The notes beneath the pieces are model-generated. The model ran no database searches and was not told the origin of the DNA. It saw only the letters and a program-made list of their open reading frames with translations. A program made the position numbers and the translations under genes. From Agrypnia vestita (lineage: Eukaryota; Arthropoda; Insecta; Trichoptera; Phryganeidae), in NCBI GenBank assembly GCA_016648135.1, contig JADDOH010001584.1, positions 248,001 to 312,000 on the forward strand: a stretch of 64,000 nt of DNA, read 5' to 3'. Positions 52,342 through 63,509 of this stretch are shown piece after piece (within the stretch, counting starts at the first letter, position 1; each line of letters opens with the position of its first letter).

Positions 52342-55300
52342 GAAAATACTGGTAAAAAAGTAATTTAATTAAAATAGGAAATAATATTTTCCGGCGTATC
52401 CTAGTGTAATGTTAGTAAATCGGATGAATTTCATTACACAGAAAAAGTATATTGCTTTCAAAAAATTCCGTAAAATCAATTGTAGATTTTCTCATTTAGT
52501 GACATTAACGTCATCTGTGGGGATTTAGGAAAATGAAAATGGCTTTGTACAGGCCGCATGGAAAGGTTGTTATAATGCATATATGAAGTGTGGCATGTAA
52601 TACAAATATATACAACTTCCAAAAATTAGTAGGCATGGTATATTCTATCATGGGTGGAAATGGTGAATGTTACATTGTGTAAAGTGATCACTTAAGCCGA
52701 CCATAAGATAGGTCATATTTATATATATATACTTCTATACCTAGTTTACCATAAAAAACCACAGTTTCGTTTCTGTGAGACATCTATAATATACATTCAT
52801 TTATTTTAATGATAAAATAAAATTATCACGATAATAATAAAATAAAAAAACCATATTTACTATGACAAACAATTATTATAGGTCGAACACAATCAAAAGA
52901 CCATTCTCTAACTTTGTCCGGTAAGAATAAAGCGGGGGAAAATTGCCTGGCAAGCCCGTATTACAAGCCTCAATATGATATTCCAAATAAATATATATTT
53001 TTTAGTTTAAAAAAGGTTACCTACTTACTAGAAAAACTTATTTTGTGCTCATTTTTTGCATCGTAACAACACACATATTTTTTGCGCACATTCTTTTGAA
53101 TGCGGTCTAGCTATGCCTTTGTACACTTACATAGAAAATAATGTAATTGCTATAAATTTTTGTTAATGCGTTCACGCATCGTGAGGTCGGCCGTTTGTAC
53201 CGGGGAAATCCTGACTATGTTAATTAAAATGTAGGGCAAGGGAATGGATATAATTTTCGATTTTCTTTTTAATTTCCTAAAACTTTTAAAATTATATATT
53301 ATGACAAATATCAAAATGGATAATTTTGCGTCAATCTAGTGTCAAAAAATCAAAATATAACCGCACAAACAATTTTAAAAAACTCGACCACAACAGCATC
53401 AAATTGTCAACGATTTCATAAAAAAAAATCGATTTTTGAAATAAGAGAATAAAACCACGATGGAAGCAATACCGAAGAACATAAAATGTGAAATAAGTAT
53501 TCAAAAACATAAAACGTACTCTAAAAAAAGGTGTCAGTATAGTAATCCTGATATTTAGACAAGCTCAGAACCAAGACTACGGTACCCGGAACAGCCCGGG
53601 AATGAAAGCTATATTATCTTATACAGCTCAGATCAGCAATTTAGTTCTTTTCATAGCACAAGCGTTAGCTGAATTTGAAGGCACTAAGAAAACAGATTTG
53701 GCACGATTTTACGCACTCTATTTAAAAAAATAAACACAATGTTTCTGTTCGAATCTACTTCCTTAAGTACTGACACCTGTGATTACAGAAAAGGTAAAAA
53801 GGATAAGGGCGAGCTAGGTACCAATTCAGCTATTACTGTTTCATCTAATGAAAATCTACCGCGGCCATAGAACACCGAGTACCTTTTCGTACACAACAGA
53901 TCCGATCACTTTTGCGGAAATAAATATCAACTCTGGAATAAAAGGGTGAAACGTTCCCGAATGGGGTGTCGGGATAGAAAAGGAAATATCTGCCCGCCGA
54001 AGCCTCCCAGTCCGCCACGGCCGGACATCAAAGATACATTAATCAATGGAACAAATATTCCAAGGGCTGGAAGGGGGAGATGTAAGGGATGGGAAACGAA
54101 GCATATGATTCGGAATTCTGGTAGGTTTTTATTTGTTTTAGCAATTCCACGCAAGTCTCTATAAAAACATTAAGACAAATTACGTTTCCAGACATACGGT
54201 TACTGGAATTTTTTATAATCAAACAAAGGGACGGAATACTGGAAACATACTTTATATCAACGTTCGACTTCGCAAAAATACCTAATAATAAGTTGAACCT
54301 AAAGAAACAATAAATATTTGATATCTACACACTTAAACATATTGTCACGGGAGAAATTTTAACCTAAGTCTTCCAAAATACAACATATAATATCTATGTA
54401 CATATAAAATCTCTCTACCTATCTGTTCCCTATACAATCCTGCATTCTATTGACTAATCTAAATAAAAAAATCTTAGTTACTCTTTAGAACCCTGCACAA
54501 AACGTAGATACAATTGCCCTCACCCTAGCCATACAACAGCCTATATTTAAAAAACCCTCTTTTAAAACATACTTTTTTACGAACATCATCGACAAACATA
54601 GACAACAACATATTATATTATTTGTTATTTTTATTAAAAACAGATTTAAAAATTCAAATACCTATCTGCGCATTTGAAGAGATTCCTTCCAACTCTTTAC
54701 ATTTAAAAAATTCTTATAAAAAAATACTTTATTTATAAAGAAACGAACGGAATTCAGTGAACGAGTATTTTTATATTTCATTGTTTTCCACGAACTATTA
54801 ATTTAGAAGAAATCCCCGTATCCAGGACACCTGCAAAAGATTTCTTGAGGGATTTGAGATCCGTCGCAGCCGAGCCGCTCCCGGGAAACATAAGAAACGA
54901 GGAGGTGCAAAGACCTCCGTGTGCATTTCCTAACAGAATTTACTGCCTGTACCGCGACACGTCCGTCCCAGGGGGAGAGGTCAGAACAAATTGAAAAACA
55001 ATCTGCCGTACCATTCTGCTCTCTTGATACTCCTGGTAGTTTAGGTGTGTTGCGCCATTCTTTATTCAGGGGCGGTAAAGTTTCCCCTCCCCTTCCGCTT
55101 CCCCGAGGAGCTGTGCGGTTAAGGGAAGAGAAAAGCTAGGGATTACTTTTCCGTATTAGAAGAAATGAAACAAAATATTGTCGAGGGGTTTCATATTTTT
55201 GTATCTATGTATCTTGCTGGGTTCAACCGCTGACCACCAAAACATATAGAAATGAAATTATGAAACTCGCTTCCACGGCTTGTTCCAATTCGTTTGGCTT

Positions 55301-57446
55301 GTTACAAAAGAGTAAACGTATTAGCTTGTAAATTATGAAACAATTATGAAAAGGTCAAACTAAATACTCTTAAAAAGGGTAATCTTAGTAAAATAAGTCT
55401 CGCTTTATTTGAGACTTGGTTTGGAACTATGTAAATTTAAAAAAATAAAAAGACGTCTGTTGCTTTATATTTACTATGGGATTAAATTATACAAGAATAA
55501 ATAATTTAACGGCATTGTAAATGTTTCTTTAAAATATGGGTGTGGGGATGACACACTTCCGATGCGTCCCAATCCCCTCACCTAAAGATGGGGCTTACTG
55601 TAACTTGTACAATTTTATACTATATGAGTACAAAATTAATTCATATTTTTATTTTACCAATGAGCTATTGAAACATTGTCTTTATGAATTTTTTATAAAA
55701 TACTCGGATTAAAAAAAATATTTTGATTTTTATAGTATTTCAGTTGAATGAAAATTAAAACTAATAAGTGCATCCATTATCATATCGCATATGATATTTG
55801 TAATAATCATTAGTAAAAATATATAATTCTCTATGTAAAAATGTCCTTCACTAACGTTACTAGATGGTACAAATAGTGATGCGGTGTATAAAATGAATTA
55901 CAAAAAAGTATTATTCTCTACGTTACAGTGTCCGCTTATAGACTGTTTATATTTTGAACACTAAAATAGTTATAATAAATATGTTTTAATTCACTAGGCC
56001 ATTTTTTCCTCTGACTACTGAATAGTGCAAATACATTATTAGTAAGTTGATTAAAAATAATATAAAGCTAATTATAAAGTAATTAAATTTATTAAAATTC
56101 ATTCGTAGATTGGTTAAATATAATATAAAGCAATTTAAGAGCAATTAAATCTATCAATTAAAAAACCCACCATAATCAATGGATACCCTATGTTTTTTCA
56201 AAAATCAGATGTACACGAAGATTTTTTATTTATTTTTTTTTTTTACATCTTGCAAAACTATATATACAGTTTAAATGCTAGGATATCGTTACATTATTTA
56301 TATGTACATTTTAATTATACACGTAATTTATAATATACTATAAAACTACAATATTAAAACATTTTTACAAATCACTGTGGTATTTTTTTAGTGCTTTTTA
56401 ATTTGGTAGTTTGTTCAATTTTTTGCAGTGAATTGCGAAACTTACATAGATAAAAAATGTAGTTTTAGTCAAGAGAAGATACAAGAAAAAATGAGTTTAG
56501 CCAAGCAAGCAAGCAAAACTTAAGCAAAAATCTACACTTATGTACATGAATGTAGGAGATGCAGAATAATTAATAAATTTACAGGTATACCCACGAACAT
56601 AAAAACATATTGAGCATTAACATATAAAAACATAATTTTTAAAAAAGTGCTCGTGTAATAATATGTCCAATTCATACACTGAGTAAACATTATTATGTAA
56701 TTAGTCTACAGATCTTTCAACATACATATATATATATATTTTTAAATATCAGTCAGCTACTAAAATTATTAATTTAAATTACTTTGATAAAGGTTATGCA
56801 ATTTTATTTTAAGCCGATTGGTTTAAAAAATAAACACAAGTGGTTGAAAACAAATTGTCGTTGTTAATTTAATTTTCTAATGTACCTCTAAGTCTTTGGC
56901 GCCTTTCTTAGAACGAACAGAGCTCACGTACAAAATAAAAAATAAGTATCCATGTTTTGTCTGCAGATGTATAATATTTCAATGGGTTTCCAATGTCCAA
57001 CCTAAAATCGGAAACTAGCGACCGTGAAATTCCAGACTCTGAGTTTCCCCAGACGCAAAAGTCCGTCTGTCCTTTCATTGCAGAGAGCCTTCCGAAAAGC
57101 CTCCCTTCGCCACCTACAAAGAGCGAACCTCTTTGCACCCCCGCGGGCACCCCCACCCGCCAGAGGCAACAGGCCTTGTTTTATGTTCGCATTTCCTTCC
57201 CTCAAACACTCATTTTCCTACACTTTTCTAGCGTTTTCTACAAATGCAGGCGCGTCCGCTCTCCAGGAATATTATTTCTTGTCCCGTCGCAAATGCTCGC
57301 ATTAGTCTCTCTGCACTACATATATTCTCACACATAACTTATTGTGGAATATATGTTTTAGCAGCTGGACTGCAGCATGACAAGTTCGTACCTCATGGGG
57401 TACGTATTATTGCTAATTTACTTCTTCTAAAAGACTAGCAGTGTAT
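52342..57446. other. 5.1 kb without recognised repeats or genes; GC-richer islands
   Basis: Background is AT-rich with many stops. GC-richer islands lie at about 53,930-54,110, 54,840-55,140 and 56,985-57,320. Frames in the islands (72-114 codons) show no known motif, have overlapping alternatives, and are flanked by no clear splice signals. The island at 54,840 contains a CGAGGAGCTGTGCGGTTAAG word that recurs at 59,198. These could be conserved non-coding sequence or unrecognised exons. Confidence 0.35.
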
Positions 57447-57990
57447 TGTCACGTGGAAATTAATAAGCGATTTATTAACTAATGATTAATTAACTATTCA
57501 ATGTACAAAGTCACTTAAAACGAATCAAACTTAACGTTATTCATTCAATTACACTATTTTGCAATGGATCACTCGTAAATGAACACCATATTATCGCTGG
57601 GTAACACGTACTTAACATTCCATCCAATTATTTCGCCAACTAGGCACTTCGCTCGATATCCGTCGCTTTGCAATTCACGACTGGCCACCCTGGACGTCGT
57701 CTCGCGACTCGCGGCCGACTTCGAATCGAACTGTCAGACACGACAACTCAACTCCCGCCGCGGTGTGCTTCCGTATTTATATCTAAATGCTGGTATTCTC
57801 GTACTTTATAGATTGTTCTAGTGTTTAGGAAAAGGTTCTCGTTGCTACTCGGTTCAACCAGACATTTTTAGACGTTTCTCGAATATTGTAGCTCACCATA
57901 GATTGTTATAGTCTACCATTCGATAGTGTTGATACATATGACAAGGAATTTGGATAGTGCGCAACTCCTTTTGCTTGCCACTCCATGACA
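57447..57990 (-). mobile_element. Solo LTR, family 1, 544 bp
   Basis: Begins TGTCACGTGGAAATTAATAA and ends GCCACTCCATGACA. GTAT stands directly outside both ends (4 bp target duplication). On the minus strand GATATAAATACGGAAGCACA is a TATA box-like promoter ahead of a GC-rich stretch (CGGCCGCGAGTCGCGAGACG). No internal domain, hence solo LTR. Confidence 0.8.
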
Positions 57991-58029
57991 GTATTATGCT
58001 AATATCATGTTGACGTATAGAAAAATCAA

Positions 58030-58345
58030 ATCAACGAAAAAATATTTTGGCTGCTGCCCGGATTCGAACCACGGATTTCCAATCACGGATCCTCTAGCGG
58101 CAGATACACAAAGTAATGTGAGTCTATCGCATTACAAAAAGTGGATTGCTAAAATGGATAATATATGTATTAATCAGTAAATAAAAAAGAGATTGTATAC
58201 AAGGTCGATAAATTGACGGCAATGTACGAGGCAGCTGTGTGTAATTGGTAACGCGCCATTCCCGGATAAATTAGAGATCCGTGGTTCGAATCCCAGTAGC
58301 AGCCAAAATATATTTTCATTGATTTGATTTTTCTGTATGTCTTTT
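58030..58345. repeat. Two tRNA-like S2 repeats in inverted orientation
   Basis: 58,030-58,112 (minus) and 58,225-58,345 (plus) both contain ATCCGTGGTTCGAATCC, GCAGCAGCC/AGTAGCAGCC and then AAAATATTTTTTCGTTGATT or its near match, TTTTTCTGTATGTC. The 3' flank matches that of the tRNA-like sequence at 1698. In the plus copy the acceptor ends GGCAGCT/AGCAGCC pair in six of seven positions, but the anticodon arm is not convincing. Confidence 0.6.
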
Positions 58346-58351
58346 CTAATC

Positions 58352-58735
58352 ACTCCCTTTATATTAACTCGTGGCGTATGCTTGTCTTCTTGTCTGGCGA
58401 AAAAACTTTAGATCCATTTTAAACCCTTTTCCCGTGATCCAATCGAGCTGAAACTTTGCAAGCAGACTTGTGGCGACGATCAAATAAAAAAAATTAATAA
58501 ATTTTTGGATTTGTCAAATTTTGAATGGTTTTTTCATACAACTTATTAAGTTGTATGAAAATATTTCAACCTGATTATTGTATAATTTTGAATTTTTAGA
58601 AATTTTTTTCTAACTCCCTTACGTAGCGTCGCCCGACCGAAGCCCAACGCATAGGTTAAGCGAAATAAAAATGTTTCAACTAGCAAATGAGAAAGGGAGT
58701 GTAATAAAAACTTGGTTTTTATGGGTTACTTTTTT
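58352..58735 (+). repeat. Family A repeat, most complete uninterrupted copy
   Basis: ACTCCCTTTATATTAACTCG start, CCAATCGAGCTGAAACTTTG, hairpin CATACAACTTATTAAGTTGTATG, CGTAGCGTCGCCCGACCGAA and the end AGAAAGGGAGTGTAATAAAA, ACTTGGTTTTTATGGGTTAC. About 380 bp; use as reference for the family. Confidence 0.75.
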
Positions 58736-59452
58736 ATTAATAAATTTGTTTAAAAAATTCACAGAACTTTGTTCTGAAATTGCAACTTCACAAAAAGAAT
58801 GTGTTTTCTTTAATATTATAAAAAAAATCTAAATATTGAGAATATCTGGACGTGCTGAGTGTGTGGCGAATAGTGGATTCACTTTAGCCCATATGTTTCT
58901 AATTTTATTCATGGTTGAGTATGTTTAGCTAACGGTGTTTAATACTAAAAATTTATTATTGAAAATCGTATCCACGAAGCGCCCAAAAGGTGTTTAGCAT
59001 AAAAACGTTTCATATTGTCGTGTTTCCAGCGCTGACCGAATTTACGTTTAGAGCATGCATGCGAAACAAATGAATTAATAAACGAAACATGCGTACCGTC
59101 AAGTTGGTACCCGACGTGGTTCGGGTGGAAATGGACCGAAATTGTCCCCTCCCTTTGTTTGCGACCCCTGCCCGAAGAGGGGTACATTAATAATGCTCGC
59201 GGAGCTGTGCGGTTAGTTCTACCGCCAGCTTTAAGCTTCTACATTTAAACCTTTGTAAAAATATTCACAAAAATGCATTTTAGAAAAATGCAGATGGCTG
59301 TGCAGGAAAACAGTGGCCATTTTTTTTTCTGGACAATTCTAACAATTGATTAATAAAATAATGTCTGTAACATATTTTTGTTTTTATTAGTATTCGTCGG
59401 TAAGCGAAGATGTTTTTTTCTAAAAAATATTTTATTTATATAAACTTTTATA
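58736..59452. other. No recognised gene; one GC-richer island
   Basis: 58,940-59,230 is GC-richer, with an 80-codon minus frame of unknown content and the GCGGAGCTGTGCGGTTAG word also seen at 55,106. Confidence 0.35.
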
Positions 59453-59486
59453 CTAGCCGTACAACCGTAAAATCGCGGGAAATAAT
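59453..59486 (-). mobile_element. Helitron 3'-end-like sequence
   Basis: The minus strand reads CCCGCGATTTTACGGTTGTA, CGGCTAG, T, a decayed version of the 15,778-type end. It abuts the next Helitron. Confidence 0.35.
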
Positions 59487-59724
59487 TCCAATTATAATAA
59501 TTTCGTTGTCTGTCTGTCCGTAACTTCGTGTAACGTCCGTAACTATTTTATATTAATATTATATTCCATTTTTTTCAAAATATTTTTTTCGGATTATTGT
59601 TTAAACTTTTTTATTTTTTTTTCAAAGAATTTTTTTTTACTTTTTTTTTAACAAAATAAAAACATACTTATTCCATAGGAACCGACATGTAAAACTACCG
59701 TCATTTTTGACGGGTTACAGCTAG
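59487..59724 (+). mobile_element. Non-autonomous Helitron, 238 bp
   Basis: Starts TCCAATTATAATAATTTCGT, TGTCTGTCTGTCCG and ends CCGTCATTTTTGACGGGTTA, CAGCTAG, T. The 3' hairpin CCGTCA/TGACGG is perfect and sits seven bases before CTAG. The best member of this family in the window. Confidence 0.7.
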
Positions 59725-60569
59725 TAATAATTAATAAAGGCCTTTACGTGACCTCGCAACTTTATCTGCGCGCTGGTTGCGTGTCACACAGCAAGTTACG
59801 GGCAGACAACGAAATTATTATATTTAGATTAGATTTTTAATTTTGTTAATTTGTGTGTGTGTGCGTGCATCCCTGATGTAAATGATAATAAACAAAAACA
59901 TTTTCGTAAAAAAAAAACGCCGAATTATGCATTAGCAGTGAATTTCCAAATTTAAAGTATTATCCATCATATATATTATCTACTGAGATATCGTATCAAC
60001 ATATTAACATACATTTTTAAACAATATATAAATATCAATAATCACAAAAATGTCGCTCGCCAAAGAAGTATAACTTCTACCACGCATACATGAGTACACG
60101 CTCCTCCATTTTTTTCTAAAATATGGTGTTCGTGTATCACTAACAGACTCATTTTCCCAATTCCAGTTAATTTCAATATTGCCATTAAACTCTGGATTGT
60201 CCGCTTAGCGGGTGCCAAATGGCGACCTAAAATTTCAAGCAATATTCAGTAGCCACAATAGACCCACTACTTGCATAACATGCTCCTACAATAAGTAACA
60301 GTCATTTCACTTCATTTCGCTTCATTTTATAATGCCCCACTGTCTACATGACAGCTGTCAACTGTCAACGTCAGCTTCCAAAAGGCACCGCTAGAGAAAT
60401 GGCGGCAATTTCAATTCGGCAACCTGTTGTAGGAACACCTTTACTGTGTGTTGCATGTTATGCATAAATTTACGTATTTAAACGGGACCTATTTATACCA
60501 ACATTGTGCTTAGTACAATATTTCATTGTTATAGGCTTTTACATTCACTATCTTTTTAAAATTGAAAAA
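59725..60569. other. Mostly unrecognised; Helitron 5' scrap at 59,785-59,825 (minus)
   Basis: AATAATTTCGTTGTCTGCCC on the minus strand at about 59,795-59,815 is a piece of the Helitron 5' end. A short GT run lies at 59,851-59,864. 60,040-60,470 is less AT-rich and unplaced. Confidence 0.4.
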
Positions 60570-60640
60570 GATATACAACGGAATATGTGTCACATCAATA
60601 CTTTCAAACTAAAACTTAAACTTCTTTCTTGTTATTTTTT
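60570..60640 (-). repeat. S1 SINE scrap
   Basis: CAACGGAATATGTGTCACAT then CAATACTTTCAAACTAAAAC matches the body of S1; the tRNA head is missing. Confidence 0.4.
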
Positions 60641-60849
60641 ATTATTTTTATTTATTTTTATTTATTAGAGACACTAACAGGATAATAGCTACATGATACT
60701 CAGATAATAAACATTATAGTGAAGACTATGCCCATTATCCCAATTTCAAGTGTCTTCGGCACGCTCTAGTAACATGTATTTTTGCAATTAATTATATTAT
60801 ATATTTTGAGTTTGAGTATAGTGCGATTAGTATTTAATGAATGATTGAT

Positions 60850-61260
60850 TTAATGGATCTATAGGTTCGTGTTATCGTTTAGAAAATGGATGTTGTGTAT
60901 GAGTGAGTTTTTGAACGAAGATAAGGTGTCTGCAAGAATATCAGCATCAGTGTTAGGGTCAGCACAATACAAATTATATGTGCGACACAACCTTGTAATG
61001 GGAGAAAAGTAACCGACATTATTAGTGTGCTGACTTATTCTGAAGAACTCCGGGTTTCTTATACGGGGTTTAACATGCAAATTTATATCAGATAGAGAGA
61101 GAGAATCAATAGCTCCGCTGAGAATCTTGTGTAGCACAACGAGATTGGATGTGTTGTTATGTTTTGAAAATAAAACTTGCTGGTTACTTTTAATGAAACT
61201 CGAACCACAAACCATTGGATATAATTGTCTTAACCATTTACCTAATAAGCTCGTTAAGCC
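60850..61260 (-). mobile_element. LINE RT C-terminal remnant (CR1/Jockey-like)
   Basis: Open minus-strand frame: LVVLHKILSGAIDSLSLSDI, NLHVKPRIRNPEFFRISQHT, NNVGYFSPITRLCRTYNLYC. The LHKI--G-ID---L...I--HV--R--R----F...SP--RL-R-YN order is typical of LINE polymerase C-termini. Truncated at both ends; related to, but distinct from, the 18.4 kb copy. Confidence 0.7.
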
Positions 61261-61849
61261 CGTTTATCTAAAATATAAACGTAGGCGTATTACGTAGAAT
61301 ACAGTTAAGAAACACATTCCTGATAAGAAAGTAAAAATTACTATAAATTTTGTGACAAAAAATTAAACAATAATAACATAGTTTTCATTATAAATCCCTT
61401 GTCATCGATATTCTTTTAGGTTCAATCTACTTTTAGATTTAACTGATAGATAATATTTTTTTACGCTTCAATAGGACAAGAGTCTGAATTACAGAAGCGA
61501 AACACATCACAAAACACCAAAACTTGAGTAAATCCCATAGATTAATTGTGACCTCACCGGATTAAACCCGGACCCTTGATGTGAGAAGTAGGTAGGAGAT
61601 ATCCTTTCTGAAGTCACTTTTATAATTTTCCACTTTTTTAATTCACAACAAACAAAATTATTTTACTGAATAAAAACCAGTTTTTGTGCTATAGGCGATG
61701 TGCAAAATTTCAGCTCGATTGGGTGACGGAAAATGTGTTTATTTTCACATCCAAGATTTATCCACAAGAAATCAATCAAGACAGAAGTGTTATGTAATTT
61801 TTTTATATAAAAAACATGAAAAACTTTTACATCATTTTTATAGGTGTAG
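61261..61849. other. Mostly unrecognised; family A-like scrap near 61,690-61,735
   Basis: GTGCAAAATTTCAGCTCGAT then TGGGTGACGGAAAA is a reversed piece of the CCAATCGAGCTGAAA block of family A. The rest is AT-rich. Confidence 0.4.
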
Positions 61850-61995
61850 GGAACATGCTTTTTACCTTTTTTATGAGGGAAATTTTGAAGCCAGCAATCG
61901 TAGAGACCGCCTGAGATTAAGCTACGTAGACCAGATTATCGGAGACGTGCGCTATAGCACCTACCAAAAAATGAAGAGGCTGGCAAGTGACAGTA
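61850..61995 (+). mobile_element. LINE C-terminal scrap
   Basis: Frame reads GNFEASNRRDRLRLSYVDQI, IGDVRYSTYQKMKRLASD. A G-R-R-RLR--Y-DQI--DV--------M-RLA-DR layout is a LINE polymerase C-terminus, poorly preserved. Confidence 0.45.
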
Positions 61996-62160
61996 ATTTC
62001 GTAATTCCTCTTAGTTTTCATCACAATCTCTTCATTAATCTCTTGACAATATTTAGGAACTTTGAATTTCTTAAAAATTAAAAACATTTTGTGCCTATTT
62101 TACTTTAGTCCTACATGACACTGCATTTCACTGAATTATTCATGATCATAAAGAACGCTT

Positions 62161-62813
62161 ACTAGCTGTAAGCCATAAAAAATAACGGTACTTTTTTTAT
62201 TTTTAGCGAAATTTAAAATAAATTAAATTTTAATAAATATTATTATTAAGTTCTACGGGTTAAGTATTTTTATGTGTTACAGCTGTTTCGGCTTGTAAGG
62301 CCATTATCAAACAGTGGACATACCACGTATAAACGACTTATTTATAAAATTTTAAGTTACCCCTTCCCCTTTAGAGTAATTAGATATATGTGGTGAAGCC
62401 CTGTAGTAATGATCGTTTTTTCCCGGGCACTTATCATTAAAGGTGCCTCGGTTAACGTTATGCTTAATTATCTAAATTCCCCGTTTTCCGCAAGTGTTAT
62501 TTATAAATATTATTTGAATTTATGTCCTTGATTATTGATTTTTTAAAGATATTTAGAAGTGGAGAGAAGATCATTTTTTGTTGATTATTTAAAAGTTTAA
62601 TGTTTGAATATGGAGTTCTACAAATTAAACACAAAAACCATAAATAAAAAAAACGGTACTTTTACACGTCGGGTCTTAAGGAATAAGTATTTTTTTATTT
62701 ATTTTTTAAATCGTTAAAAACTCCAAAAAAATCTTAAAATATATTTACTGTTACACGAAGTTACGCCGCTGTTCAGACGGACGGACGGACAGTCAACGAA
62801 ATTATTATGATTG
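62161..62813 (-). mobile_element. Non-autonomous Helitron split by a 456 bp insertion
   Basis: The 3' end lies at 62,161-62,195 (minus strand: CGTTATTTTTTATGGCTTAC, AGCTAGT) and the body and 5' end at 62,652-62,813 (GACGGACGGACGGACAG..., CAACGAAATTATTATGATTG on the plus strand). The direct repeat AACGGTACTTTT at 62,184-62,195 and 62,652-62,663 brackets the foreign 62,196-62,651 as a 12 bp target duplication. Confidence 0.6.
62196..62651 (-). mobile_element. 456 bp insertion with decayed PLE-type tail
   Basis: Bracketed by the 12 bp duplication AACGGTACTTTT. On the minus strand 62,330-62,265 reads TGTTTGATAATGGCC...AAGCCGAAACAGCTG, a degraded PLE-type ribozyme block (helix II GGC/GCC, then GAAA). 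No coding sequence remains. A retroposed PLE fragment is the likeliest source. Confidence 0.45.
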
Positions 62814-63308
62814 GGGTTTCACGAATGTCAATTTTAAAACGCAGTTAACTATACAGCAGTCATTTGCAGTTCTTTAGCCGCATATACTTTCGCAGACAAT
62901 ACGCCTCGTTAGCAGGTAGGTAGATGCGCCCGATCTGTGTGTATCGATAAAGTATACACGGCGTACTAAATCGCCGCGCAGGACGGTAGGTAGGTACTCT
63001 CCGTGGGCTGGTCCTCCAACAATGGCAGGAAATGAATGTTGGGAGGTACCCGAGCGAGGAGCCCGTAATTAGTCTGCGGCCAGGGCGCCCGCAATAGATA
63101 TCTGCAGATTCCCAGTCAGAACACTGCTGCTTCTCCTGGGATCTAAACAGAAGTACTCTACGTGTTGTAGGTACTCACCAACGCACCCGCATATCTTCAG
63201 CTAACGAGATTTATCAATAGAAATTTAATTGCTATGTTAACAAACAAATGACATAACCACGAGTGTCTATAACTTAAACCGTATTTTGTCAAGGAGTTCA
63301 GTGTATTA
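62814..63308. other. No recognised gene; GC-richer island
   Basis: 62,900-63,180 is the GC-richest non-repeat part of the window (GCCAGGGCGCCCGCAATAG). No open frame of note. Could be unique host sequence near a gene outside the window. Confidence 0.35.
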
Positions 63309-63509
63309 CTAGTTGTAACCCGTCAAAAATGACGTTACTCTCACTACCAAAAAAAAATTTCGAAAAAAATTAATTTCGATAAAAAATAATTTTTTCGAAA
63401 AAAAATATTTCCGGAAAAATAATTTTTCGAAAAAAAATGTTATAAAAAAGTTACTCACGTTACATGAAGTTACGCGGACAGACAGACAACGAAATTATTA
63501 TAATTTGGA
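63309..63509 (-). mobile_element. Non-autonomous Helitron, ~201 bp, minus orientation
   Basis: Minus strand: TCCAAATTATAATAATTTCG, TTGTCTGTCTGTCCGCG...; ends CGTCATTTTTGACGGGTTAC, AACTAG, T at 63,309. The interior is (T/A)-rich TTTTTTTCGAAA repeats (63,345-63,450). Confidence 0.65.

Noticed and set aside
56993..57337. 114-codon protein in the GC-rich island
   Set aside because: Alternative frames on both strands are equally open, composition is Pro/Ser-rich by base bias, and no start or splice context is convincing.
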